Below are positions 16,384-25,372 of a DNA stretch of 64,000 nt, piece by piece. Both the position numbers and the translations under genes were made by a program. The notes under the pieces were generated by a model. The model was not told where the DNA came from, made no database searches, and saw only the letters and a list, made by a program, of their open reading frames with translations. The stretch lies in NCBI RefSeq assembly GCF_009905545.1, contig NZ_JAAALB010000026.1, positions 17,660 to 81,659 of the forward strand, in the 5' to 3' direction. The DNA comes from Cellulophaga sp. BC115SP. GTDB taxonomy: Bacteria > Bacteroidota > Bacteroidia > Cytophagales > Spirosomataceae. Every line of letters starts with the position of its first letter. The first letter of the stretch is position 1.

Positions 16384-17865
16384 TTATTGTTCGATAAGAG
16401 ACAGATTTTCAGCATGTTTTACTTCTTCTTGACTTAATACTGTTGCTTGAGCTTCGGCTTTTTCGGTAGAACCGTAGCCTAAAATGTTAAGCATACCATA
16501 GCTTTCTTGTGCTGAAGCAAACAGCTGTGTCGTAATAGTACCATCTTCCAGACGATCAACCAAGACGTGTTTTGGAGCAGGAATCAAGCAGTGTTGAATA
16601 CCACCATAACCACCTAATGATTCTTGGTAGGCACCTGTATGGAAAAATCCAACATATTGACGCTCTTGACCTTCTTCAAAAATTGGCAAGTACAAATCTG
16701 AGCTATGAGCTTCGGTATTATAGAAGTCCATAGAGTCGCAAGTCAAACCACCTAAGTTTACTTTTTGATATGGCGAGCCCCAGTTGTTTACAGGAAGCAT
16801 GATATATTTTTGGTTCATACCCCAAGAGTCAGGCAATTGAGTAATAAACGAACCATCAATCATGTACCATAATTCCTTGTCATTTTGGAGTTTTTGGTCA
16901 ATGATTTCGTATAAAACAGCACCACTTTCGCCTACTGTGTAAGAACCAAATTCTGTAAAGATATTTGGAACAGGGACGTTATTTTTGTTACAAATCCATG
17001 AAATAGATTCCACGATTTCATCAATCATTGCTTGGTAATCGTAATTAAATTGCAATGAAGTTTGAATCGGTAAACCACCACCCAAGTCGATAGAATCTAA
17101 ATCTGGGCAGATTTTTTTCATTTCACAATATTTGTAAATAAAGCGGCTCAATTCAGACCAATAGTAAGCACTGTCTTTAATACCAGTATTGATAAAGAAG
17201 TGCAACATTTTGAGCTTATACTTGCTGCTGTTCTGAATTTTGTTTTTATACAAATCCATTACATCAGAATAGCGAAGTCCCAAACGTGAAGTATAGAAAG
17301 CAAAATCTGGCTCTTCATCAGTGGCAATACGGATACCCAAATTGACAGTCTCGGCAGTTACTGATTTATCATAAAAATCAATTTCTTTAAGATTGTCCAA
17401 AATAGGAATACAATTAAAGCCCTCATTGATTAACTCGCTGATATATTGAGTATATAAAGGCAACTTGTAGCCATTGCAAAGAATGTAAGTAGATTTTGAA
17501 ATCTTACCTTCATCATATAGCTTGCGAATAATAGGAATATCGTAAGAAGAGGATGTTTCGAGGTGAACATTATGACTCAGAACCTCTTCGACCACAAATC
17601 TAAAATGCGAAGACTTTGTACAGTAACAATACGTATAATTTCCCTTGTAATTGTACTTCTTAATAGCATTCTTAAACATGCGCTTGGCATTTTCGATATG
17701 CTCACCAATTTTTGGTAAATACGTGATTTTCAGGGGAGTCCCGTATTGTTTTATGATGTCCATCAACGGTACGTTGTTGAACATTAATTCGTTGTTTTCG
17801 TCAATGTTAAACTCAAGAGTTGGAAACTCAATCGTCTGGTCAATGAGGTCAATGTAATTTTTCAT
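16384..17865 (-). CDS. speA: Arginine decarboxylase, fold-III PLP enzyme
   Basis: A PLP-dependent decarboxylase that probably makes agmatine from arginine for polyamine synthesis. 493 residues from the ATG at 17865; the frame is open 49 codons further upstream, but that part is a basic, Phe-rich non-homologous-looking stretch. The alanine-racemase-fold barrel holds the PLP lysine in YCYCTKSSHFRF. LETSSSYDIP, DLGGGLPIQ and TEFGSYTVGESG are further barrel motifs. The C-terminal domain carries GGLTCDSMDFYNTE, with the active-site Cys and Asp. It is shorter than E. coli SpeA (over 600 residues), consistent with the Bacteroidota form. A diaminopimelate or ornithine decarboxylase is less likely given the CDSMD form. 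Confidence 0.82.
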   Translation of the reverse strand: MKNYIDLIDQTIEFPTLEFNIDENNELMFNNVPLMDIIKQYGTPLKITYLPKIGEHIENAKRMFKNAIKKYNYKGNYTYCYCTKSSHFRFVVEEVLSHNVHLETSSSYDIPIIRKLYDEGKISKSTYILCNGYKLPLYTQYISELINEGFNCIPILDNLKEIDFYDKSVTAETVNLGIRIATDEEPDFAFYTSRLGLRYSDVMDLYKNKIQNSSKYKLKMLHFFINTGIKDSAYYWSELSRFIYKYCEMKKICPDLDSIDLGGGLPIQTSLQFNYDYQAMIDEIVESISWICNKNNVPVPNIFTEFGSYTVGESGAVLYEIIDQKLQNDKELWYMIDGSFITQLPDSWGMNQKYIMLPVNNWGSPYQKVNLGGLTCDSMDFYNTEAHSSDLYLPIFEEGQERQYVGFFHTGAYQESLGGYGGIQHCLIPAPKHVLVDRLEDGTITTQLFASAQESYGMLNILGYGSTEKAEAQATVLSQEEVKHAENLSLIEQ

Positions 17866-17944
17866 CCTACTGCGAAAAGCATAAAGCGAGTTTTTATGTT
17901 CGAAATTATTTAAGTTTGTGAGTATTCGTCCTAAGAAACGAAAA

Positions 17945-17980
17945 CCGCAAGAAATTTTACTAACGAAAATCGACTTGCGG
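17945..17980 (-). other. Stem-loop upstream of speA
   Basis: CCGCAAG (17945-17951) pairs with CTTGCGG (17974-17980), with an inner ATTTT/AAAAT stem. It lies 80-115 bp before the speA ATG, presumably in the 5' untranslated region. Confidence 0.45.
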
Positions 17981-18261
17981 AGTTTACTCATAAAAAACGT
18001 GCAAAAGTGCAATAAAAGTATGACCTTTGCAAGAATCTAATTTGGATTTATTTTTATTTCACAATTTGATAAAATCATTCTGTCAAATTATTTGATTATC
18101 AAAGAGTTGTATCGATAAATAATTCAAGTGAGTAATATGTGAATTTTCTTGAAAATGATTCATTATCAGTTAGTTAGTTTCTTGGAAAAGTCATAGCAAA
18201 TCCAAAACCACAATCTTTTTAACGAACAATGTTTTGAACTGGAAAGTTCGAGTTAAATTTT

Positions 18262-19623
18262 ATGAAAAAAGTTCACTTTATCGCTATTGGGGGGGCAGCG
18301 ATGCACAATTTGGCTATCGATCTGCATAATAATGGTTATTTAGTTACGGGTTCGGACGACGAAATATATGAGCCTTCACGTAGCTTATTAGCAGCTTGTG
18401 GCTTATTGCCTACCGAAACTGGTTGGTTCCCTGAGAAGATTTCAGAAGATTTGGACTGTGTAATTTTGGGTATGCATGCCAGAGTGGACAATCCTGAATT
18501 GTTGAAAGCTCAAGAATTAGGAGTGAAAATTTACTCATATCCTGAATTTATTTATCAAAATAGCCAAAATAAGCAAAGAGTGGTGATTGCTGGAAGTCAC
18601 GGAAAAACTACGATTACATCGATGGTTTTACACGTATTGAAATTCCACAATCGCAAATTTGATTATTTGGTAGGGGCTCGTATCGAAGGTTTTGAGACTA
18701 TGGCTAAACTTTCGGATGCTCCTGTGATTGTGATTGAAGGCGATGAATACTTATCATCACCCATTGATCGCCGTCCAAAATTTTTGCACTACCATCCGCA
18801 CGTAGCTTTGATTTCGGGAATTGCTTGGGATCATATCAATGTATATCCTCAGTTTGATGATTATGTGCATCAGTTTGAACTGTTGGCGCAAGACTTACCA
18901 AAATCTGGTAGTTTGATTTATGACGAAACCGATTCGTTAGTAAACACTGTGGGTCAAAAAGAATATGCTGATATTCAGAAATATGCCTACAAAGCTCATC
19001 CAGCTGTGGTGAGAAATGGAAAGACTTTTTTACTATTACCTGATAAAAAAGAACTAGCAATTGAGGTATTTGGAGAACATAATCTCAAAAACCTCAACGG
19101 CGCACGTTTGATACTGAGCCAGATTGGTATCGGGGACGAGCAGTTTTATGAAGCAATTGCTTCGTTTAAAGGAGCTGCCAAGCGTTTAGAGCTAGTAGGA
19201 CAAAACGATGAAACGGTGTTTTATCGTGATTTTGCTCATGCACCATCTAAGGTGGAGGCGACAACCAAAGCGCTCAAAGGACAGTTTCCCAACCGTCATT
19301 TGGTAGCTTGCTTGGAGTTACACACTTTTAGTAGTTTGAACAAAAACTTCTTGAAAGAGTATGCTCACAAGTTGGACGGAGCTGATACCGCAGTTGTATA
19401 TTTCAGTCCTAAAACCCTTGAACACAAAAAGATGCCAGCGCTTAGTGTAGAAGAAGTCAAAGCAAATTTTGCGAACAGCAATCTCGAAGTATTTACTGAT
19501 AACCAGTCTCTGAAGACATTCCTTTTGAGTAAGCGATGGCGCGGCTCAAACTTACTGATGATGTCGTCGGGGACCTTTGATGGTCTGGATTTCAAAGAAT
19601 TATCTAGTCAAATACTTTCGTAA
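18262..19623 (+). CDS. mpl: Mpl-type Mur ligase (UDP-MurNAc:tripeptide ligase)
   Basis: A recycling ligase that joins UDP-MurNAc to L-Ala-gamma-D-Glu-meso-DAP. 453 residues with the N-terminal Rossmann loop AIGGAAMHNLA (the MurC/Mpl form), the P-loop AGSHGKTTITSM, the central VIEGDEYLSSP and the Mpl-like YRDFAHAPSKVEATT. Lack of the MurC GxxGVGMSG form and the presence of FAHAPSK argue for Mpl over MurC. Length is normal for Mpl. trpA follows 69 bp downstream on the same strand, so the two may be co-transcribed. The call is good; MurC is the alternative. Confidence 0.85.
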   Translation: MKKVHFIAIGGAAMHNLAIDLHNNGYLVTGSDDEIYEPSRSLLAACGLLPTETGWFPEKISEDLDCVILGMHARVDNPELLKAQELGVKIYSYPEFIYQNSQNKQRVVIAGSHGKTTITSMVLHVLKFHNRKFDYLVGARIEGFETMAKLSDAPVIVIEGDEYLSSPIDRRPKFLHYHPHVALISGIAWDHINVYPQFDDYVHQFELLAQDLPKSGSLIYDETDSLVNTVGQKEYADIQKYAYKAHPAVVRNGKTFLLLPDKKELAIEVFGEHNLKNLNGARLILSQIGIGDEQFYEAIASFKGAAKRLELVGQNDETVFYRDFAHAPSKVEATTKALKGQFPNRHLVACLELHTFSSLNKNFLKEYAHKLDGADTAVVYFSPKTLEHKKMPALSVEEVKANFANSNLEVFTDNQSLKTFLLSKRWRGSNLLMMSSGTFDGLDFKELSSQILS

Positions 19624-19692
19624 AATTATGGTACAGTTCGGGAAGATGAACCTTGTGTTCACTTGCTGTACATATTGAACTTTTATACAATC

Positions 19693-20469
19693 ATGAATCG
19701 TATTACTCAACTTTTTGAACAGAAAAAAAATAACGTACTAAATATTTATTTTACAGCGGGTTATCCACAGCTCAACGATACAACAACCATTTTGAAAGCC
19801 TTGGATGAAAGTGGTGCTGATTTAGTAGAAATCGGAATGCCTTATTCAGATCCAGTGGCTGACGGTGAAACTATCCAACATGCTAATCAAGTAGCTTTGG
19901 ATAATGGCATGAGTGTAAAGTTGTTGTTTGAACAACTTGCTGGCATTCGTCCTGCTATCAAAGTACCAATTTTATTGATGGGTTATATCAATCCAGTATT
20001 ACAGTTTGGTATAGAAGAATTTTGTAAAAAATGTCAAGAAGTAGGAGTGGATGGTTTGATTTTACCAGACCTTCCTGCCGATGTGTATGAAGAAGATTAT
20101 AAAGCAATTTTTGAGAAATATGGTATTTTAAATATCTTCTTAATTACGCCTCAAACTTCAGAAAGCCGTATTAGCCATATCGATGCTATTTCAGAAGGCT
20201 TTATTTACATGGTATCTTCGGCAAGCATTACAGGGGCAAAATCGGGTATTTCTGATGAGCAAGAGGCTTACTTCAGTCGTATTAATGCCATGAATCTGAA
20301 AAACCCTCGTTTGATTGGTTTTGGTATTTCGGATAATGCTACTTTCACAAAAGCATCATCACACGCAGCTGGTGCAATTATTGGTAGTGCGTTTATCAAA
20401 GTTGTAACAGAAGCAAAAGATTTATCAGTTGATATTAGTGCTTTTGTAAAATCAGTAAAAGGAGAATAA
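19693..20469 (+). CDS. trpA: Tryptophan synthase alpha subunit
   Basis: Cleaves indole-3-glycerol phosphate to indole, which TrpB then joins to serine. 258 residues from the ATG at 19693 (the frame extends ten codons upstream). The catalytic Glu is in LVEIGMPYSDPVADG and the second acidic residue in GVDGLILPDLPAD. The phosphate-binding parts are SSASITGAKSG and GFGISDNATF. The gene lies apart from the rest of the pathway: trpEGDCFB are about 10 kb away on the other strand. It therefore escapes the trp attenuator unless controlled separately. Confidence 0.96.
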   Translation: MNRITQLFEQKKNNVLNIYFTAGYPQLNDTTTILKALDESGADLVEIGMPYSDPVADGETIQHANQVALDNGMSVKLLFEQLAGIRPAIKVPILLMGYINPVLQFGIEEFCKKCQEVGVDGLILPDLPADVYEEDYKAIFEKYGILNIFLITPQTSESRISHIDAISEGFIYMVSSASITGAKSGISDEQEAYFSRINAMNLKNPRLIGFGISDNATFTKASSHAAGAIIGSAFIKVVTEAKDLSVDISAFVKSVKGE

Positions 20470-20487
20470 AATCGTAGAATTACTATA

Positions 20488-20700
20488 TTGAGTGAATGGG
20501 TGATTGTTTTTTATCTATATTTTACCCTTAGATATACAATATATTACTTCTAATCTCAATGCCTTTCGTCTAAAGATTTATTATCAAAAAAGCGGTCGAA
20601 AATTGTTTTTCGACCGCTTTTTTGATAAATACTTGAATGCCAAATCACAAGACTGACGAATAATCACTCATTCACTCAATCACAATTCACTCAATAGATA
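20488..20700. repeat. Family A intergenic module (copy A4)
   Basis: The left arm is near 20488 (TATTGAGTGAATGGGTGATT) and the right arm near 20661 (AATCACTCATTCACTCAATC), with the hairpin at 20581-20628 between. It lies between convergent trpA and the large T9SS protein gene. Confidence 0.8.
20581..20628. terminator. Bidirectional terminator
   Basis: A 22-bp perfect stem beginning TTATCAAAAAAGCGGTCGAA with a four-base loop. It serves trpA and the convergent T9SS gene. Confidence 0.9.
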
Positions 20701-20704
20701 TTCT

Positions 20705-23700
20705 TTACCATGCTACCGTTACAGCTCCCCGTTTTACTTGTAAAGGTGTGCCTATATTAGGCTCTGGATATTCAGGGCGATAAGTTATTTCCCAAGCATA
20801 ACTATTAGGAGGTGCTAAGACACCTCTAAATTTACCGTCCCATTCGTCTTCCCAATCATAAGATACAAATACTAATTCGCCCCAACGGTTATAGATTTTT
20901 AGGGAAAATCCTTCTTTTAAAATATGTCTAGGGAAAATTTTAAAAGTATTATTGTATCCGTCATTATTTGGGGTAAAGATATTAGGAACCATGATGTCTG
21001 GAAGACACAGGTCATACACCAAAGTGCTAGCTTTGATGCTACAACCTTCGAGATTCGTTATTTTAACAGTATAATTGCCAACAGAAGAAACCTTAATTTT
21101 TTGAGAGGTTGCACCTGAAGGTGACCATTCATATTTCCATGTATTTCCTGCATTGCCAGGGTCAAGTTCAAGCTCTTTCCCATCAGCAATACACAAAGGA
21201 ACTTCAGACTTTAGACTACTAAATGGTATCGGAAGAATATTTACATTAATATCATCGCTAGAATTACAAGCGCCATTTGAAACTAACAAAGCATAGTTTC
21301 CTGATTTTGTAGGCGTAATTTGAGGCGTTGATTCTCCAGTACTCCATCTAAATGTCCAGTTCGGGTCTGTAGGAATACCAATTATTACGGAGGTATTTTT
21401 ACAAAAAACAATATCTTCTCCTAAATCTACATACGGCTTGGATACGGTTGAAATATTAACACTACCTCTACCTGTACAGGTATTTTGGGTGTAACTATAA
21501 GTAATAGTTTCAGTTTTGATAAAAGTTGCAGGAGTATATAATCCTGTTGCACTGATATTGCTCGACCCACTCCATGTTCCACCCGCAGGTGTGGCACGTA
21601 GTTGTACAGGTGTCGCTCCTATACATAAGAAAGATGGGCCTGTAACACTCACTTTAGGACTTGCTTTGAAAGTAACCGTTGTACGAGCTGAGTTATTGCA
21701 TTTGCCATCTAATGACGTAATCGTAACACTGTAAATACCAGCATATTGAACATTGATAGTTGGCGTAGTCGCTCCTGTGCTCCATAGTACTGTTCCTGTA
21801 GGCGTTTGATTTAGCGTTAATGTAACGGATTCTCCTTCACATTTTACCACGGGAGGCTCGATGCTCAATTGTGTACTAGCAACTTTTAGTAACGTAATAG
21901 GAGAGGTAGAGTACTGACAACCTTCTACTGTTTCAAGAACAATCTGATAAGTTCCCACACCCAAATTACTAATTTTATATTCTTTATCTTTTACAAAAAT
22001 GCTACTCATATCTCCACTTGCTACACGATCATACACACCGTTATTTTGCTGTAAAAGCACATATTTAGCTGGAATGAATAGGTTTGTAGCTCCAAGCATA
22101 ATTGTGATGCTACCATCTGTTAGACAAGTCACAGGTGTTGAGCGTGTAGTGATTGCAGTGGTTGGTAGTTTAGTAGGTTGCAAGTTAAAATCAGCATTTT
22201 GATAACACGTATTAGGACTACTTATACTTACTTGATAAACCCCTGGTCCCAGTCCAGAAAGACTACTACCTCTCAGACTAGGTACGATAGAGCCATTTTT
22301 CTTCCAAATAAAACTATAGTTGTCAGTTGGAGAAAAATTGGTTAGAGCAATAGTTCCATCTTGTGCGTTACAAGCTGTAGGGTTGGTAATAGCAGACGTA
22401 AAAGTTGCTTTAGGTCTAGCTGTAACCTGAATGTCATCACTAACAGTACATCGTGTGGTGCCTATTAATGTTTTGATAGTAACAGTATATTTTCCTGTTG
22501 TTGATACTGTAATTGAAGGTGTTGTCGCTCCAGTATTCCACAGGTAGGTAGTGGAATTACTTAAATTTGAATTGGCTGCATTTAGTACAATAGAGCTATT
22601 TTGGCAAATATTGGTATCTGCTACCGCAAAAGGAGGAGCTTGTGCCAATATGACTTTTATCTCATCTTCTTTGATACATCCATTGCTTTCAACAAATACC
22701 TTGTAAGTGCCAGACTGAGTAACATTGAGCGTAGATAAGGTATCAGCTAATAACCCACCGTCTTTTTGCCAAAAGTAATGGCTATTGGCTATTGTATTTT
22801 TTGAATCTAAGGTCGTACTAGCAGCACATAGCTGTATATCGTTCCCCAGATCAGGATTGGGCATTGGTTTTATCGTAAACTCTTGTGCTGGCAAAGTGGT
22901 ATCAGATTTACAACGGTTTGCCATTGTTACAGTAACATGATACAAGCCAGGCTCAGACAGCGTTGTGCTTACCTGCAAGTCTTTGTCAGAACCGGTACCT
23001 CCTAGGGTTGCAACAGGGAAGGAGGTTTCGGGTTGTCCTTGCTGTGGAGCTGGTCCTTTATAAACTTTCCAAAGAGTTTTGGTATTTTTCAGCTTTTCAC
23101 CACAGAGATGGTTGGCTTGAAATTGTGTAGGAGCCCCCAAACAAGTGTCGCCAACCGAAATGCCAGATTGCTGATCTTGGTCGGGAGTTACGGATGTATT
23201 GTTGGGTAATCCTAATTGGCTCAATTTTCCTGCTAAATCAAATCCTTGAAGCTTGTATTCTAAAGTATCTACTTTACTACCTGTTTGTAAAATAATATTG
23301 GGTTGACCAATTACTGCCAAATGTGTACTACCCTGAACAGCCATATATATTTTGCTGTCAGGTCCTATTTTCAGAGCTCCAAAGTTTTTGGTACTAGTAC
23401 TATCAATGAGTTTTCGAGATAGACTAATGGTGGCCGAATCCTTGGAGGTTAAGTCAAACTGTAATAGTTGAGATTTAATGGAGGGATCGGCTGGTGGAAG
23501 GGTAGTGACACCCGCAGTAAGACTGGTGTACAAGCTATTACCATCTGGCGAAAACTCAGCACCGTACAGCGTTGGAGGCGCTTTGCCTAAATCAATGACT
23601 TTTTTGTTAGAAATAGCTCCCGTAGAATCCGCAAAATCATATATTTCTACATAGTTGCGATCTGGACCTGGTACTACATAAGCCATTTTGGTACCATCTT

Positions 23701-24931
23701 GTGAAAACTTCAAATACCCTTGCGCTTTACCCACAGAGTCTATTTTGGCACCAATACTAATTGTTTTGGAAATAGAAACCCCATTTTTTGTAACACGATA
23801 CATACGATAGGTGTTATCACCATAGTCGTGGCTAACTACCCAATAAGTAGAGTCTTTTGGTACATAAACAGAGGTCACACTTTCGGTGGTGCTATTGCTA
23901 TCTAAAGGAATATTTTTCTCAATAACTTTTCCCAAACCTCCATCTCTACGCATATCAACAATAGAGTAAGTAAGCTTTTTAGTGCCATTTATATCGGTTG
24001 TGGTAAATACATAATACGTTGACTGACAACCTTTACAGGATGGTACAGGTACAATTACGACCCCTTGCGTAGCAGTAGAACTACCAGCTAAGGGAATGCT
24101 AGAGGATACGGAGGGCATTAGTGTTCCGTCTGTACGATACACGTTTTTACCATCTGAATAAAAGATGGTATTTCCTTTTGTATCAGTTATTCCTGCTACA
24201 CCTTCTAGGGAGTTTGTTTTACCATTTCCATCGGCAGTTGGCTCGCCACTTTGAAACAAAATACCAGCACCTTGTCCAAAATACCAATATTCTTTAGGAG
24301 GTTGTGGTGGAGGAGGTACACAGAGCTTGACATTAAGTTTATTTTCTGTAGAACAGCCCGTCAAGGTATCTGTCACTTGGACAGAATAACAAGTTGTTGA
24401 GTCTGCCAATACAGTTTGTGTTGTATCTCCTTTCGGAAACCAGATGTATTTAAACTGTGGTTCGGCACCCCCAGTTCGATAGGGGTCAAGTTTAAGTTTA
24501 TCGCCTTTACAAATGGTAGTATCTTGTTGCGAAGGATCATTGCCCAGATAAAAAGGTCGTGGGGGCTGATTGATTGTAATAACTTTGGTGTATGTTACAG
24601 GGCCAGATGTTTCATTCCTTGTTAGTGTTACCGTATAAGTACCTGCTGTAGCATACAAGTGAGCAGAATTTAGTCGAGTAGAGGTATTTTTGTTTCCACT
24701 GGTCGGGTCGCCAAAATTCCAAAGAACACTGGTTGCCTTCGTGATATGTAGGTCACGAAACTGCGTTGCGGCCGTTGAATCTGAGCACTCGGATAAACAA
24801 AGGTTTTTTACGGCAATATAATCTGGATTACTCGTAGTTTGTCCCATACCAACTACACTCATTCCTAGGAAAAGGAACGATACCAAAAGGATATGCAAAA
24901 AATACGGATATGATTTACCAAAATTTAACAT
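20705..24931 (-). CDS. Large secreted T9SS protein with PKD-like modules and gliding-motility-type (CHU_C, type B) C-terminal domain
   Basis: 1408 residues, secreted to the cell surface. A signal peptide (about 1-30) is followed by a PKD domain (WNFGDPTSG, HLYATAGTYTVTLTR). Next comes a beta-propeller-like region (about 215-580: WYFGQGAGILFQSG, NTIFYSDGKNVYRTDG). A run of Ig/PKD-like modules shares the pattern W-x2-G-x-TTP-x-I followed by G-x-Y-x-V (YLWNTGATTPSITVSTTGKY, LWSTGATTPTINVQYAGIY, FRWSTGESTPQITPTKSGNY). The last 90 residues (IFTPNNDGYNNTFKIFP, FSLKIYNRWGELVF, APPNSYAWEITYR) are the type-B sorting domain recognised by the type IX secretion system. The adjacent divergent gene encodes PorP/SprF, the known partner type for such domains. 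It is likely an adhesin; the ligand is unknown. Confidence 0.87.
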   Translation of the reverse strand: MLNFGKSYPYFLHILLVSFLFLGMSVVGMGQTTSNPDYIAVKNLCLSECSDSTAATQFRDLHITKATSVLWNFGDPTSGNKNTSTRLNSAHLYATAGTYTVTLTRNETSGPVTYTKVITINQPPRPFYLGNDPSQQDTTICKGDKLKLDPYRTGGAEPQFKYIWFPKGDTTQTVLADSTTCYSVQVTDTLTGCSTENKLNVKLCVPPPPQPPKEYWYFGQGAGILFQSGEPTADGNGKTNSLEGVAGITDTKGNTIFYSDGKNVYRTDGTLMPSVSSSIPLAGSSTATQGVVIVPVPSCKGCQSTYYVFTTTDINGTKKLTYSIVDMRRDGGLGKVIEKNIPLDSNSTTESVTSVYVPKDSTYWVVSHDYGDNTYRMYRVTKNGVSISKTISIGAKIDSVGKAQGYLKFSQDGTKMAYVVPGPDRNYVEIYDFADSTGAISNKKVIDLGKAPPTLYGAEFSPDGNSLYTSLTAGVTTLPPADPSIKSQLLQFDLTSKDSATISLSRKLIDSTSTKNFGALKIGPDSKIYMAVQGSTHLAVIGQPNIILQTGSKVDTLEYKLQGFDLAGKLSQLGLPNNTSVTPDQDQQSGISVGDTCLGAPTQFQANHLCGEKLKNTKTLWKVYKGPAPQQGQPETSFPVATLGGTGSDKDLQVSTTLSEPGLYHVTVTMANRCKSDTTLPAQEFTIKPMPNPDLGNDIQLCAASTTLDSKNTIANSHYFWQKDGGLLADTLSTLNVTQSGTYKVFVESNGCIKEDEIKVILAQAPPFAVADTNICQNSSIVLNAANSNLSNSTTYLWNTGATTPSITVSTTGKYTVTIKTLIGTTRCTVSDDIQVTARPKATFTSAITNPTACNAQDGTIALTNFSPTDNYSFIWKKNGSIVPSLRGSSLSGLGPGVYQVSISSPNTCYQNADFNLQPTKLPTTAITTRSTPVTCLTDGSITIMLGATNLFIPAKYVLLQQNNGVYDRVASGDMSSIFVKDKEYKISNLGVGTYQIVLETVEGCQYSTSPITLLKVASTQLSIEPPVVKCEGESVTLTLNQTPTGTVLWSTGATTPTINVQYAGIYSVTITSLDGKCNNSARTTVTFKASPKVSVTGPSFLCIGATPVQLRATPAGGTWSGSSNISATGLYTPATFIKTETITYSYTQNTCTGRGSVNISTVSKPYVDLGEDIVFCKNTSVIIGIPTDPNWTFRWSTGESTPQITPTKSGNYALLVSNGACNSSDDINVNILPIPFSSLKSEVPLCIADGKELELDPGNAGNTWKYEWSPSGATSQKIKVSSVGNYTVKITNLEGCSIKASTLVYDLCLPDIMVPNIFTPNNDGYNNTFKIFPRHILKEGFSLKIYNRWGELVFVSYDWEDEWDGKFRGVLAPPNSYAWEITYRPEYPEPNIGTPLQVKRGAVTVAW

Positions 24932-25372
24932 TTGTTCGTTATCTATGTCGTGATACCCATCTTACAATTTACTCTAATAGACCGACAACTCAATTAAAGG
25001 GTTGTATATATACGCAGAGATGGCACTAGATTTGTAGAAAAAAATCATTTATTGAATAAACAAACTGCATAACTTTATGTTCAACAGTTATTTTAAACAC
25101 AATTTTATATAATTTAACGAATAAGTAGGATATTAATTTTAAAGTAAACTCTAAAACGCTTTTTTACCTTCAAAAAGGTCTTTTTTTGTTAAAACTTAAT
25201 ATAAAAGTGCGATTCTAGCAGCTTTTTGTGCTCAAATGAGGTCATGTTATTAAAACCTATTTGGGCATTTCTCAAAATAGTTATGATTTAAGTTTTACGA
25301 TAAGCTAGAAACCTATTCAATAAAATTTTAGAGATTTACCAAGAAATATGAGAAGTAACTTTTATCTATAAT
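24932..25372. other. Divergent intergenic region
   Basis: A 441-bp AT-rich gap between the large T9SS protein and PorP/SprF genes. A weak hairpin ACCTT/AAGGT with a T-tract lies near 25168-25190. I found no exact TAnnTTTG in a good place for either gene. Confidence 0.4.

Noticed and set aside
17866..18012. N-terminal extension of arginine decarboxylase
   Set aside because: The 49 extra codons are Phe/Arg-rich without likeness to the enzyme family, while the ATG at 17865 gives a normal N-terminus. The segment is more likely leader RNA.
19628..19678. Short ORF MVQFGKMNLVFTCCTY before trpA, considered as a second trp leader
   Set aside because: It has no Trp codons, and no terminator or alternative pairing follows. 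I see only weak GTACAG/CTGTAC inverted repeats around it.
25160..25195. Attenuator before the PorP/SprF gene
   Set aside because: The ACCTT/AAGGT stem is only five base pairs and AT-rich; no leader peptide or alternative pairing supports regulation.
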